From NCBI RefSeq assembly GCF_900497805.2, contig NW_020954588.1, positions 11,030,433 through 11,094,432 on the forward strand: DNA of 64,000 nt. The letters are read 5' to 3'. This document shows, piece by piece, positions 22,311-33,457 of the stretch (position 1 is the first letter of the stretch; every line of letters begins with the position of its first letter). This DNA comes from Vombatus ursinus. Its lineage: Eukaryota; Chordata; Mammalia; Diprotodontia; Vombatidae. Made by a program: the position numbers and the translations under genes. Under the pieces are notes generated by a model. It saw nothing but the letters and a program-made list of their open reading frames with translations. It did no database searches and was not told the origin of the DNA.

Positions 22311-23126
22311 AAAGTTTGTGCAAAAGAGGAAAAGAAAAACACACTAAGTTTGGTGGGAGAAAGGCAAGATTCCAATTCCAGTGACAGAGTGATATTCGTC
22401 CTTGTACAAATTGCTTAACTTGTCTTGGCCTTAGTTTTCCCGTCTTTTCAAGAGAGGCGGAAGTGGGGAGAGGATTAGATGTATTGTCTCATGATCTGAG
22501 ATTACCTTGGGAATGAAATGATTATCTGGAGGGGCAAGAAAATAGAGATAGGAAGACCTGTTAGTAAACTTTATTAATCATCCCAATAGGTGCTAATGAG
22601 AGTCTCTACTAGAATAATTACACTGGCAATGAATAGACAAGCCAGGCTAAATTCTAGTGATATGGTCATAGAAAAATCTACAGACCCTGGTAAGTGATTA
22701 GGTATGGGAGGTTAAGGACAAGGAAGAGTCATATATTAAGGCTTAGACATCAAAGAGTCAATAGTTAAAGTGGAAACATGGGAGATTAGTTGAATAAAAA
22801 TGTCCCTGACAGAAAGAGTAAAGACGAAGGAGATTTTATGGGGGGAAAAATAAGTTTAATTTGGGATAGTAAAAAAGAGCTGATTGAGTTCACCTAAAAT
22901 CTCCCAAATTTGGTTGTAAAGCAAATTTCATTTTACTTGGCTTTGGATGGTCAGAGTAAACAAGTTCTTAATGTTATCATTTATTCAGACATTAGTCAAG
23001 TCACCTTTGAGACTTCCCTTTCCAAACTGAACTCATTCCTTTCAACTTTCCCACAAAGAACCACTTAAAGACTCCAAAAGGAGGAGAGGTATTTTAGAGG
23101 GGACAGGAGATTGAAGGTGTCAGGAA
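22311..23126. other. No recognised feature
   Basis: A MIR-like 'CTTGGCCTTAGTTTTCCCGT' block lies at about 22424-22443. The rest is unique-looking sequence without coding signs. Confidence 0.45.
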
Positions 23127-23127
23127 T

Positions 23128-23345
23128 AATAATACTTCACATTGATTTAGCACCTTAAAGTTTGCAAAGAACTTTCCTCACAACAACCCCATGAGGGAGA
23201 TACAGAAAATATCCTCCCTTCTGCATTTTACTGATGAGGAAATTGACACTGTGAGAAACTTAGAGACTTCATTGCCTATGATTGTAGAGTGTCTTATTAC
23301 TTACTACATGTCCAGGTCTTTTCCACTATACACATGCTTTTAGAT
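23128..23345 (+). repeat. MIR/THER-type CORE-SINE
   Basis: 'GATTTAGCACCTTAAAGTTT', 'GCAAAGAACTTTCCTCACAA' and 'TACTGATGAGGAAATTGACA' show the MIR 3' half, with the end part diverged. Confidence 0.75.
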
Positions 23346-24355
23346 GCCACCTAATCTTAAGGAATAATGAAAGTATTTGAAGATTTCTTCTGTACTGTAG
23401 GAGTATAGACTAGACCTGTAATTTTTTTTGTTATGGGTAACTCTCAGGTGAGGACAGTTCCCTCTACCAATGAAGGAAGGAATCCTCTCTGTAATTTTCA
23501 ACTTTAGAGAATTGCATAGAGCACTATGCTATGTTGACTAATATTTCAATATTTTTCCTAATGGTGAATTACAATATTGTACCTTTTTGAAAAAGAGAAA
23601 CATTGTAATTTGAACTTTCCATTTTACCTAAACACAGAATATCTCAGCCAAGGCATGATGCTTAAAATCAGTAATTATCCATTCTTTGTACAAGTCTCTA
23701 GATAGGAAAGGCTAGCTATCTACTCCCACTCTTGCAGGGGAATGAGAACAAGAAATATTAGAATTAATGTGTGGGATGTTTCCTTCTAACTAGCATCTTC
23801 AACCCATGACCACATTCCCTTGATGGGAGAGGAATAAAAAATGAGGGGATCAAAAAATGGAAGAAAGACTTCAGAGTTGAAATGTGAAGTGTTAGTAACA
23901 CTTTGCTCCCTGCCCCCCCCACACACAATGCATGTGCCTACAAAATTCTAATAAGAGTTGAATACTGCTAAAAATCAATATGGGGTTTTTAATAATGATA
24001 ACCCCCAAAATATTCAGTAATTATGCATGATAGTCCAGAATTGCAATCCCAGCAATCAAAACCTTGATGATCATTTAACTCTGAGAGATGCTTTCTTCCA
24101 TTAAAAATGATTACCCAAGCATAAGTTCAATAATTTGTCCTGGAAAAAAATGTAAACAGAAGTTAAATCCCAACGCTTTTTATATACTGCAGATGTTCCT
24201 CCTTTCGGAAGTTACTGGGTAAGCAAAAAGACATAAAAACCTATGTAAAATCTTATTTTTGCAACACATAGCTTAATTTTCCTTTCTTATTAATATGTAT
24301 TGAAGGAAGCTTGATACTGAATTTGCATATCAAATGCATTTAATAATATGTGTAA
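23346..24355. other. No recognised feature
   Basis: Unique-looking AT-rich DNA without open frames above 60 codons. A C-run followed by CA repeats lies at about 23912-23927. Confidence 0.5.
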
Positions 24356-24357
24356 TG

Positions 24358-25393
24358 AGAAGGCAGAGCCAAGATGGCAGATTAGAAGCAGCAACCCAGC
24401 CAAACTCACCCAACATTACCTTCCAAACAACTTTAAAATAATGCTTCAAATTAATTTTGGAATGACAGAGATAACAAAGGGTCAGAGGGAGACATTTTTA
24501 CAGCCTAAGACAACTTAGGAAGTTAGCAGGAGAGGTCTGTGACACTTGGAGAGGGCTGTGGGCCAGAGCGTACTCAGGGATAGCATTAGCATCAGGCCTC
24601 GGAGGCAGCTGTGATAGCAACAGCAGCTTCCCAGAAGCTCTCAGTCCAAAAATGTTAAAGGGGTTGGACACTGATCAAAAAGAGATTGCAAGGTCCTCTT
24701 TGCTCATATGGGGTACAGATGGCACTGATTGGCAGCTCTATTGCTCATACACAATTCTGGGTCACAATTCCAGGGAGAAGAGGAGCCCTTGTGGTTGGTC
24801 ACAAGGGTAGGAGGAGGCTTGGTCACAGTTCCAAGACAGAGGAGCACTAGCACTTGTGACTGCAGGAGAGCAGGGGAGCTGGTCGCAGTTTCAGGCCAAG
24901 GGGAGTGCTAGCCCTTGCACCTACAGAAAAGCATGGTCTCTTCCTCACCAGAGTACAGACCAGGAGAGCAGTAACCATATCTCTCCCTGTATCACACCAC
25001 CTTGGAAGCATGAAAAATGTGGAGACTCTCAGAACTAAATCTGAAAACAGTAGAGCCTCACTTGAATATAGAGTTCAAAGTCAAGAAATAGGCTGGAAAA
25101 TGAATAAAAAAACAAGAACTTGACCATAAAAAGCTACTACAGTGGAAAGGAAGACCAAGATGAAAACTCAGAAGAATAATGTGAAAACTCTGACAACCAA
25201 AGCCCTAAAGAAAAATGCTTATTGAAGTCAAGAATATCTAGAACAGTTAAAGAAAAAAATGGTAGTGGTAGTGAAAAATTTGGGAAAAGAAATGAGAGAG
25301 ATACCAAAAAAAATATTAAAAGAGAGTTAACAACTTGGTAAAAAGAAACAGAAAAAAACCCTGAAAAAAAGAACACCTTAAAAGACAGAATTG
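24358..25393 (+). mobile_element. L1 LINE 5' end and start of ORF1
   Basis: The marsupial L1 start 'AGCCAAGATGGCAGATTAGA' at about 24367 is followed by a GC-richer 5' UTR with a repeated 'CAGTTCCA/CAATTCCA' theme, then A-rich ORF1-like coding remnants (about 25060-25390). The sequence stops at about 25393 where the (AAC)n-tailed retroposon begins in antisense. The two sequences join without a gap. Confidence 0.8.
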
Positions 25394-25680
25394 GTGGTTG
25401 TTGTTTGTCCTTCATCCTTGAGGAGTACCATGACATCAGGGAGGTGATGCCATGGCATGCAGGTGGGTTGGATTTGAGTGAAGAAGAACTGTGCAGAGTC
25501 AATAGCCTCATTTTCTCTTCTGGAGCTATCTTGGTCCAATAGTAAGATGTAGATCAGGACAGCTGGTATGGGTATGGTGGGGAATCTTGGCCTTTTTAGA
25601 TTGAGGTCTTTAACAAGTCTCAATTTGACTGGGGCGACACCCATTCAATGGTTGGGGCTAGGTAAGAAATGAGGCAGAGA
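25394..25680 (-). repeat. (AAC)n-tailed marsupial retroposon, antisense copy
   Basis: It begins 'GTTGTTGTTTGTCCTTCATC' then 'AGGAGTACCATGACATCAGG', matching the reverse complement of the 3' ends at 45800, 51242 and 59130. A 'GCGACACCCATTCAATGG' block follows at about 25634. It sits inside or at the edge of the L1 5' end. Confidence 0.7.
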
Positions 25681-26479
25681 AGAGCCTAAGAGTCTAGATT
25701 CTTCTTAGAGCTATGTTCCTGACAGAGAAGCCTCCTAGCAGGACATTCAATTGGAGGAAGACATCTGATTGATTCAAGATGAGAAGGGAAGAAGAGGGAG
25801 CTCTGTTCAATGGCCTTGGTCAAATAACAGGTGAAGTCCTCAGCTGAGAAGCTAGGAAGACAGGGTTCTGTGGGAGGCTTGAAAAGGAATTAAGATATTT
25901 GCAATAGTGACTGTAGTGAGTGGTATAGTGAATCCATTAGAGGAGTGTAAAAGGATTGCCTCTCTGCAATGAGGGCCCTCTTGAGATTATGTGTCATAAA
26001 TCTGTAATGGAGCCAGTCAGTCTAGCCTGGTGACTTTCTCTGGCTCCTTTTAGCAGCCTATCAATAGGAACAAAAGGGGCATCAGTGATGGGAGTAACTC
26101 AAGGTTGGCATTTGACAAGCATGTTCTACGATAGGATAATGGTGCAAGAAATTCAAACGTGGAGGATGATGTAAGATTAAACTGAGCTGGTAGTCTCTGC
26201 TCAAGTCAGTTGATAAAGGTCTGACCAATGTCCTCTTCAAAGGTCTCCACATAGCCTAGCAGAAGGTTTGCCTCCTGAACTGAGGTGCTGACTCCCAATG
26301 TGGCAGACTGTGACAGTCCAGAGGCCATAATGATCTTCTTGGTCAGATGACTAGTACTGCCTTAGACTTCTCCTTTCCCTAACTGGGTGAATCCAAGCAC
26401 ATCATATCCTGATCTAGTAAACTTGGAAACTCAGCTTGTAAGGTTATACATATATGTACAGACAGTAACATTACCTTAA
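25681..26479. other. Unassigned, probably repeat-derived
   Basis: About 0.8 kb between a retroposon and an L1, with no recognised motif. The position suggests that it belongs to a larger inserted element, but no ends could be identified. Confidence 0.35.
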
Positions 26480-27289
26480 AAGTAAAATGTTTATTAAAAT
26501 ACTGCTTCCAGAGGATTTCGTAGAAGATTTCAGAATGAGGCAGAAAAGTTATCTGGCTATTTCTAATTGTCTCAAAAATAATTTAAAATAATGTCTTAAA
26601 GCAAATTTTACAGTGGCAAAAATAATTAAAAGTCAGAGTAAAACAGTTGTCCGTCCTAAGACTAGATGAAAAGATGTTAGGAAAGACCTGACCTCAAAGG
26701 GTGGTGGTCTGACCTGACTGAAGTACAGATACCTCTGGGCAGATATCACTGAGTCAACAAGCAACAAGGTATGGGGACAGCTGTGAGTGTGGCAGCCTCA
26801 GCTTCAGGAACTTTTGCCCCACAGACAGTGTAGGAGTCAGACAGCTGATCAGGGGAAGATTGCAGGGCCTTCCACCGGTGCTGGATACACTGCCCAAGTG
26901 CATTGACCAGACACAGTCCCAGGCTATGGCTGTGGACACAGCAAGTACACACTGGAGAGTGCAGTCACAGAGGGAGTAGAGGCCCTGCTTGCTGTGGTCA
27001 GAGGAGTGTGGAGTCATTGGTTTCAATTCCAGAGGGAAGGAATGGACTAAAGCTTGCATATTCTGAAGGGACTACAGGAAGTAAGAGTATTTGTGGTGAC
27101 AATATTTCTGGGGGTCCTGGTTGTGGTTCAGGAGCAGAGAGGAGTACCTGAGGTCAGGACCCATACAAAGGTCAGAAAACAACAGCAAAAAAACCCTAAA
27201 GACTGAGACATTATCCCCTATACCTCAGGACTAAAGCCTGACTGTAACATAAAGTTAATAGCCAACAAATAAGTCCCTAAAATAGGTAA

Positions 27290-27730
27290 GCAAAAGAGAA
27301 AAAAAAACTAATTGCTATGGTGATAGAGAAATTTAGGGTTCAAACTCAGAAGAAGATAGTGAAGTCAAAACAGCTACTTCTAAAGCTTCAAAGAGAAATG
27401 TACAATTATCACAAGCCCAAAAAAGAGTTCTTTGGAAGAACTTAAAAAGAACCTTAAAAATCAATAAGGGATATTGAGGAAAAATAAGGAAAAAAATAAG
27501 GATGATGAAGGAAAATCAAGAAAATTGTGAAAAGAAAGTCAACCAATTAGAAGAAGAGATCCAAAAACTTATAGAATAAAACAACTCCTTAAAAATTAGA
27601 ATTGGGCAAGTAAGCTAATGATTCCATAGGACATCAAGAAATAATAAAACAAAGTCAAAAGAATGAAAAAAATAGAAGAGAATATGAAACATCTCATTAG
27701 AAAAACAACTAACCTTGAGAACAGATCAAG
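27290..27730 (+). pseudogene. L1 ORF1p remnant
   Basis: The Lys/Glu-rich sequence includes 'AGTTCTTTGGAAGAACTTAA' and 'GAAAAACAACTAACCTTGAG'-like text that parallels the ORF1 copy at 5660-6090. Several stops and frame changes break it. Read as the coiled-coil part of ORF1p. Confidence 0.6.
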
Positions 27731-27854
27731 GAGAGCATTGCTTATAAAAAAGATCAGAGCTGAATAGAAAATTTGACATTCAAATACAAACCTCAAGAGA
27801 CTCATAAAAATGTAAACGTGAAAGATAAAACATAAGAGACTCAGAGCCTTATGA

Positions 27855-27995
27855 GGAGATGGAGCAGAATCTATTATGTTTCAACTGAAGCAAAAAAAAA
27901 GGCAATCACGATCTCAGAGAAAGCAAAAGCAAAAATAGACTTAATTAAAAGAGATAATTGTGGAAACTGCTATGATAAAAGTTACCATAGATAAT
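27855..27995 (+). pseudogene. L1 ORF2 endonuclease-domain fragment
   Basis: Frame starting at about 27874 reads 'YYVSTEAKKKAITISEKAKA' followed by 'KIDLIKRDNCGNC'. The human L1 endonuclease has a comparable stretch 'KKAGVAIL…SDK…KIKRDKEGHY'. The 'IKRD' core is kept. It then ends in a CA run and the rest of ORF2 resumes near its C-terminus. Short and identified by motif order only. Confidence 0.55.
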
Positions 27996-28049
27996 GAACA
28001 CACACACACAGTTTCTCTGATAAAGACCTCTTTTCTTAAATATATACAG

Positions 28050-28550
28050 AATTAACTCAAATTTATAAAAATCACAGCCATTCCCCATATGATAAATTGT
28101 TAAAGGATATAAACAGGCAATCTTCAGAAGAAGAAATCAAAGCTATCTATAGTTATATGAAAAGATGCTCTAAATCACTATTGATTAAAGAAAGTCAAAT
28201 TAAAATAATTCTGAGATACCACCTCACACCTATCAGAAATGATAAATGTTGGAAGAGATGAGAAAAGTATGTAAACAATGAACTGCTTGTAGAGTTGTGA
28301 ATTGATCCAACCATTCTATAGAACAATTTGAAACTATCCACAAAAACTATAAAACTGTGCATACCCTTTGACCCTACAGTGACACTGATAGGTCAGTACC
28401 CCAAAGAGATCAAAGAAAAAGGAAAAGGAACTATATATAAAAAAAGCATTTATAGAAAGTCTTTTTTGTGGTGGCAAAGAACTGGAAATTGGGGAAAGAT
28501 GCTAATTAATCGGGGAATGGCTGAACAAGTCATGGCATAGGATTGTGTTG
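28050..28550 (+). pseudogene. L1 ORF2 C-terminal remnant
   Basis: An open stretch at 28328-28540 contains 'LCIPFDPTVTLIGQYPKEIK' and ends 'INRGMAEQVMA', matching the conserved L1 ORF2 C-terminal region ('…PYDPAIPLLG.YPKE…'). Upstream frames to 28050 continue the same domain with stops. It is followed directly by the L1 3' UTR. Confidence 0.8.
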
Positions 28551-29034
28551 GGGGTATTGTTGTGCTATTAAAAAAAAAAAAAAGACAAGGGGAATGACTT
28601 CAGAACAACATGGGAAGATCTATTTGAACTGATGCAGTTCCAGAACCAGAAGATCATTGTAAGTAGTAATAGCAATATTGTACTGATGATCAACAGTGAA
28701 AGACTGAGCTATTCTTATCAATATAGTGATCCAAGACAGGTTCATAAGACTCATGGTGAAAAATGTTATCCACCTCCAGAGAAAAAACTGATGAACTCTG
28801 AATGCAAATTGAAGTATAGATTTTTTTTTCATTTTTATCATTTTTTTGTGATACGGCTAATACGGAAATATGCTTTGCATCATTTCACATGTATAATTGA
28901 TATAATATTGCTTGCCTTCCTAGTGGATGGGGGAGAGGCAGGAGAGAGTGAAAGTATTTGAAACTCAATTTTTAAAGATAATATTAAAAATGCATAATAA
29001 ATATTTTAAAAAGAAAAAAATATATATAATGAAA

Positions 29035-29630
29035 CATGACCTTTCTCTTACTGAACTTTCCTGCAGGGAAAGAAGGTAGTTGAAAAGACAACTGGGGGAG
29101 GCTTCCTAAATGAATTCCCAAAGTAGCGGGACATTAGAAGAACACTACCACAAACCTGGAGGAAAAAAAGGAAAATAGTAATGAGTCTCTGAGAGTCTTT
29201 TTGAGCTCAGAGAAAGAGACTTTTATGTGAAGGATGAGGAGAGTACATCCCTATACTTTTGACAGTCTTTTCTCATATAAGATTTGGGACTATGGAGAAC
29301 TTGATGGTAAAGGGGGTTTAAGAATAAGAAGATATTTTTGAGCTATAAAAACATCTGGTGGTTCTTTCAGTATAAGCCAATATTAGACTGCAGTTTTCCT
29401 GGGAAAGCTGGAGGAATAGGGTAACATCTGAATTGTGGACACTAGTGAAAGGGACTGGTGAGCAAATTAGCCTCTTTTGAGGAGACTTGCAGGAAACTAG
29501 GGTGGCACAAGGCAGTGAATGGAACAAGTAACAGAGCTAAAAAGCATGTCCCCAAGGAAAACTATGGAGGATAGAAACAAAGAGAAGTGACTGGAATGTT
29601 GGCTAAAAATAGTGGGAGGTAATGATTAAG
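29035..29630. other. Unassigned spacer
   Basis: Unique-looking sequence between two L1 blocks. A 69-codon frame on the minus strand (29318-29527) has no recognised domain. Confidence 0.4.
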
Positions 29631-29861
29631 ATAGAGAGAATAATATCAAAGCCATAGCAATAATAACACTAAAAGCTGGTACTTGGGAAAAAATAACAAA
29701 AACTTATCAACTTTTTGCCAACTTGATTTTTTAAAAGAAAGCAAATCAAATCAACAGAAGAGTGTATGAACAAAGTGAAACTACATCTCAAACCAGGATA
29801 AAAAAAATGTGTTTTTTAATGATCCAAACTCTCTATACATAGTTATATGCCAACAAAACCA

Positions 29862-29863
29862 AG

Positions 29864-29912
<49 letters not shown>
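29862..29912 (+). repeat. (CA)n microsatellite
   Basis: About 24 CA units inside the L1 ORF2 remnant. Confidence 0.96.
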
Positions 29913-29914
<2 letters not shown>

Positions 29915-30391
29915 AGATCACCTTCTAAAATAGAAAGTACCCAGTCTATTAGGGCACCAAATAGAGATCTTAAATAATTAAATCTAAGAATAAGAAATAG
30001 AGCTAGCTCTAAAGGAATTACTCATGGCCAGTGAAAGGGAGTGGTGGCGCTCTAGTCCTCAAGGATTTACTGAACAATTCTATGAAACATTTTAAGAATA
30101 AATAATTAGCAATGCTACACAAATCATTCACAACACTGAGAAAGAACTCTACCATACTCATATCATGAAATATATATAGTACTAAGTATCTAAACTGGGA
30201 AAAGATGAAATATGGAACTATAGACCAAATAACTTTAATGAATATTGATTCAAAAACTTTTAAATAAAATCCTGTCAAACAAACTAAAATTATGAATCCA
30301 AGATTTCATTCGTTCTGACCAAGATGAATTTATACCAGGCAAGCTAGGACAGTTCAACATTAGGAAAACAATCAACATAAACCCAAAACAT

Positions 30392-30427
30392 CCACACATC
30401 CACACACACACACACACACACACACAC
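30392..30427 (+). repeat. (CA)n microsatellite
   Basis: About 15 CA units with CATC-type degenerate copies upstream, inside the L1 ORF2 remnant. Confidence 0.93.
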
Positions 30428-30690
30428 AAATCCAAAACTACATGATTATTTCAAATAAATATAGAAAGAAATAGCCTTTGACAAATTTTTAAAAAATCAC
30501 TACAAAATATAGACATAGACAGACCCCTTTTTAATATCATGAAAAGTACCATTGATATTGGTTTATAAAAAATGGAGTAGTTAAAAAAAACTACTAGATA
30601 ACAGGAAAATCATAAATAATGAAACTCAATAACTCAAGTATTCAATAAAATCTCAAACATAAATTACTTAGTGAAAAGAAGTCTTTATTT

Positions 30691-31105
30691 GATGAGAACT
30701 TCTGGGAAAACTGAAAAGCAGTCTGGCAGAAAGTATGCTTAGACCAACATTTTATATCATATTCCATAATAAATTTCAAACTGATACATAACCTGAATAT
30801 TAAAAATCATGTCATAAAAAAGAAGTAGGTTTGATATTTTTCATGGCTTTGGCTAAAAGATTAATTCTGAAGCAAACATGTAACAGAGGCAGTTACAAAA
30901 GAAAAAAAATAGAAAATTATGATCACATGTAATTGAAAAGCTTTTGCACAAACAACAGTAAAATCTCTAGGATGAAAGGGAGAACAATTAACTAAGGGAA
31001 AAATCATTATATCAAATTCCTTAAATAAGATTTTGTTATCTAATACAGTTAGACAATGACATACATAAGACCAAAAGTCATTTTCTAATAGATAAATGGT
31101 CAAAT
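30691..31105 (+). pseudogene. L1 ORF2 late-region remnant
   Basis: 'AAAGCTTTTGCACAAACAAC' at about 30937 and 'AGATAAATGGTCAAATAATG' at about 31091 correspond to the L1 segment between the RT and the ORF2 C-terminus. No open frame remains. Confidence 0.6.
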
Positions 31106-31260
31106 AATGTCAAAGATAGAAATAATAAAACTAAAAGCTAGTGCTTTGAAAGATTAACAAAAATGTATTTAACAGAAAAAATTAAAACTATAGACATCAT
31201 ATGAATGGATATTCCAAATTACTAATAATTAGAGAAAATTAGTCATTAAAATGTTTCTTT
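31106..31260 (+). pseudogene. L1 ORF2 linker remnant, out of order
   Basis: 'AAACTAAAAGCTAGTGCTTT' at about 31129 resembles 'ACACTAAAAGCTGGTACTTG' at about 29668. Both represent the same ORF2 linker region, so this piece cannot follow the late ORF2 region within a single colinear L1. Confidence 0.5.
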
Positions 31261-32105
31261 GTTTCTATATAAGAATTGGATTGTCTACACATACAATCTA
31301 AGTTGTACACACAGACACACTCATATGAGATTATATGGCCTGAACTTTGGATTTATTGGTGTAGGGAAGCAATATGGAAACTCCTTCCACTAATGTAGAT
31401 GTTCAATTCACCTGCACTGCACAGCTTAGAGAAATCTCTGGGGACAGCAAAATGTCTTTTGATTTACTCACAATTGCGCAGAGTTTGAAAGTTCACCTTA
31501 CACGTAAGGAACAGACTGTATTGAGTTAAGTAGGGCCGAGTTTCAAAGGAAATGTACCCAAGACAAGATGTCCTGTTGCTTTAGAATGCTTTCTTAACAA
31601 ACAAGGGGAGGGAGATGCCCCGAAGGTTGCTTCTTTCAAAGGGACCAGAAGCTGAAATAAGGTAATATTAATATATTTATCATTGTAAAGACTGGGGGTT
31701 AGAGTTACTCCTTAGGAACTTCACCTCTTCATGGGGGTCTAGACCTGTCTTCGGACAACTTTAGGAATTCAAGTTTTCTGGCAATAAATTTGTACTTCCT
31801 GAGATACCTTTATTTCCAGGGTCTTTAACCTTTGAAGCTGAAGGATGAAAGTATAAATTAATAATGATAGCTAACATGAGTATGGTTCTAGCGGTGCTAT
31901 ATTGGTGAGGTGGTATGCTGGGTGTGTGGGGGGGGTGAGGGAGGAAGTGGAGGTTATACCCTTCTGAGTGACTCCAGCTGCCTCATCCATTAAATTGAGA
32001 GGGCAGGTCTATGCATCTTAATAACCTCAATTCCACTCATCTCCAGATGAGAGGGATTTCTCAGGAAATAGGATTGGGGACCCCTAAGGATTTTGTTTTC
32101 TATCA
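31261..32105. other. Mostly unassigned; one SINE fragment
   Basis: 31370-31440 ('GGAAACTCCTTCCACTAATG') belongs to a SINE also seen at 50200 and 57680. The remainder is unique-looking. A G-rich run lies at about 31928-31938. Confidence 0.4.
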
Positions 32106-32109
32106 ACAA

Positions 32110-32360
32110 GCATTATCTCTATCTTTCTGTTGCCTAATGATTTAAGATTCATAAAACAGTTTGCGCACATTATCTAATTTGATATTTATGACAACCTAGT
32201 GAGGTAGATCCTATAGGTATTATGATCTCAATTTATAGAGGAGAGCTGAAGTACAGAAAGGCTGAATGACTTAACAATGGCATTCTCAGCTATCTCCTCA
32301 CAGAGGCAGAATTCCAAGGTCTTCCTGACTCCAAGTTAGTAGTCTGTCCACAATCTCACA
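32110..32360 (+). repeat. MIR/THER-type CORE-SINE
   Basis: 'AAACAGTTTGCGCACATTAT', 'GACAACCTAGTGAGGTAGAT', 'CTTCCTGACTCCAAGTTAGT' in MIR order, diverged. Confidence 0.75.
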
Positions 32361-32584
32361 TTCATTTTCAAATTCACTAAAGAAGCAGATGTTACAGAAG
32401 AAAACTGAGGTGATAACCCTTGTGTAGTAAAGAATCTTTTGACAAGCAATATTCATCTCCTGATTTATATGCCTTGTAAATCTAGTGTTTGTTTTACTTA
32501 ACTTTGATTTTTTTTGGTTTTTTTAAGGTGAAGCCCAGCTAGTATTGCTGATAGCTCTTGTCAATAATTAATGTGCAATAACGA

Positions 32585-32785
32585 TAGTATCTTACCTGTA
32601 ACAACTGTTTTTAGCTTTACAGAAAGCTTTTGTCACAACCATTCTGTTAAAATAGGTAGCAGAAATATTACCTTAAATTTTCAGATAGAGAAACTGAGTT
32701 ACAAACTTAATGAATATCTCAATTGAGTTTTAAACTGTCTTCTGACCGCAAGTTTAATAACCTTTCCACTACTCTATGCTAACCT
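32585..32785 (+). repeat. MIR-type CORE-SINE, diverged
   Basis: 'AGCTTTACAGAAAGCTTTTG', 'AAAATAGGTAGCAGAAATAT' and 'TTCAGATAGAGAAACTGAGT' preserve the MIR order. Confidence 0.6.
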
Positions 32786-32819
32786 ACCAAATTCATTTTC
32801 TGCATGCCAGCGACTTTGT

Positions 32820-33457
32820 CAAAGAGTCATATATCTGGCTTCTGAACTCATCATTCCACTGAAACTGCTCTCTCCAAAATTACTAATGATCTGTTATTGC
32901 CAAATCTAATGGTCTTTTCTCAAACCTCATTCTCCTCTCTGTAGCCTTTGACACTGCTGGTCATCTTCTTCTCCTTCATAGTCCCTTCTCTCTAGGTTTT
33001 CAGTTCACCACTCTTTCCTAGTTCTCCTACCTAGGTAACCACTCATCCAAATCATACCCATTTAACATAGATATTCCACCAGATTCTGTACTCAATCACC
33101 CTCTCTTCTCCTCTTATACCATTTCACTTGGTGGTGCCATCAGCTCCCATGAATTTAATTACCATGTCCATACTAATGATTCTAAAATTGGCTTATCTTG
33201 TCCTAACCTCTTTGTTGACCACCATTCTCACATCTTTAATTGCCTTTCAGACATAACTAACTGGATGCCCAGTAGACATCTTAACTCAACTTGTCCAAAA
33301 AATAATTCATTATCTTTCCTTCTAAACTGTCCTCTCTTCCAAACTTCCTTGTTACTCTCTAGGTACCACCATCTTTTCAGTCCTCCAGACTCAAAACCTA
33401 GATGTTGTAATTGATTCCTCACTATCTCTCATCCTCCCATAGCCAATTTCTTACCAA
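32820..33457 (+). repeat. L2 LINE, part before the SINE insertion
   Basis: It includes 'TTTGACACTGCTGGTCATCT' (L2 RT 'FDTVDH' region), 'GGTTTTCAGTTCACCACTCT' and 'GATGTTGTAATTGATTCCTC', then stops at the SINE. Frames for RT are broken. Confidence 0.85.

Larger units (their letters stand above)
26480..29030 (+). mobile_element. Internally deleted L1 LINE
   Basis: Order: 5' UTR-like sequence (to about 27280, resembling that at 24358), ORF1 coiled-coil remnant (about 27290-27730), an ORF2 endonuclease fragment (27855-27995), a short CA run (about 27998-28010), then the ORF2 C-terminus (28050-28550) and an L1 3' UTR ('GTTATCCACCTCCAGAGAAA', 'GAACTCTGAATGCAAATTGA') with an A-rich end near 29030. 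Most of the reverse-transcriptase domain is absent. The exact 5' limit is not visible. Confidence 0.75.
29636..30690 (+). pseudogene. L1 ORF2 linker and RT-domain remnant
   Basis: At about 30210-30360 the frames give 'NYRPN', then 'SDQDEFIPGKLGQ'-like text and 'IRKTINI'-like text (from 'GACCAAGATGAATTTATACC' and 'GGAAAACAATCAACATAAAC'). These correspond to the L1 RT motifs 'YRPISL…DQVGFIPG…NIRKSIN'. Two (CA)n microsatellites have expanded inside it. No continuous frame survives. Confidence 0.7.

Noticed and set aside
25137-25511. 124-codon minus-strand frame, hydrophobic and Ser/Phe/Leu-rich
   Set aside because: Antisense of A-rich L1 ORF1 plus a retroposon; looks membrane-like only because of T-rich codons.
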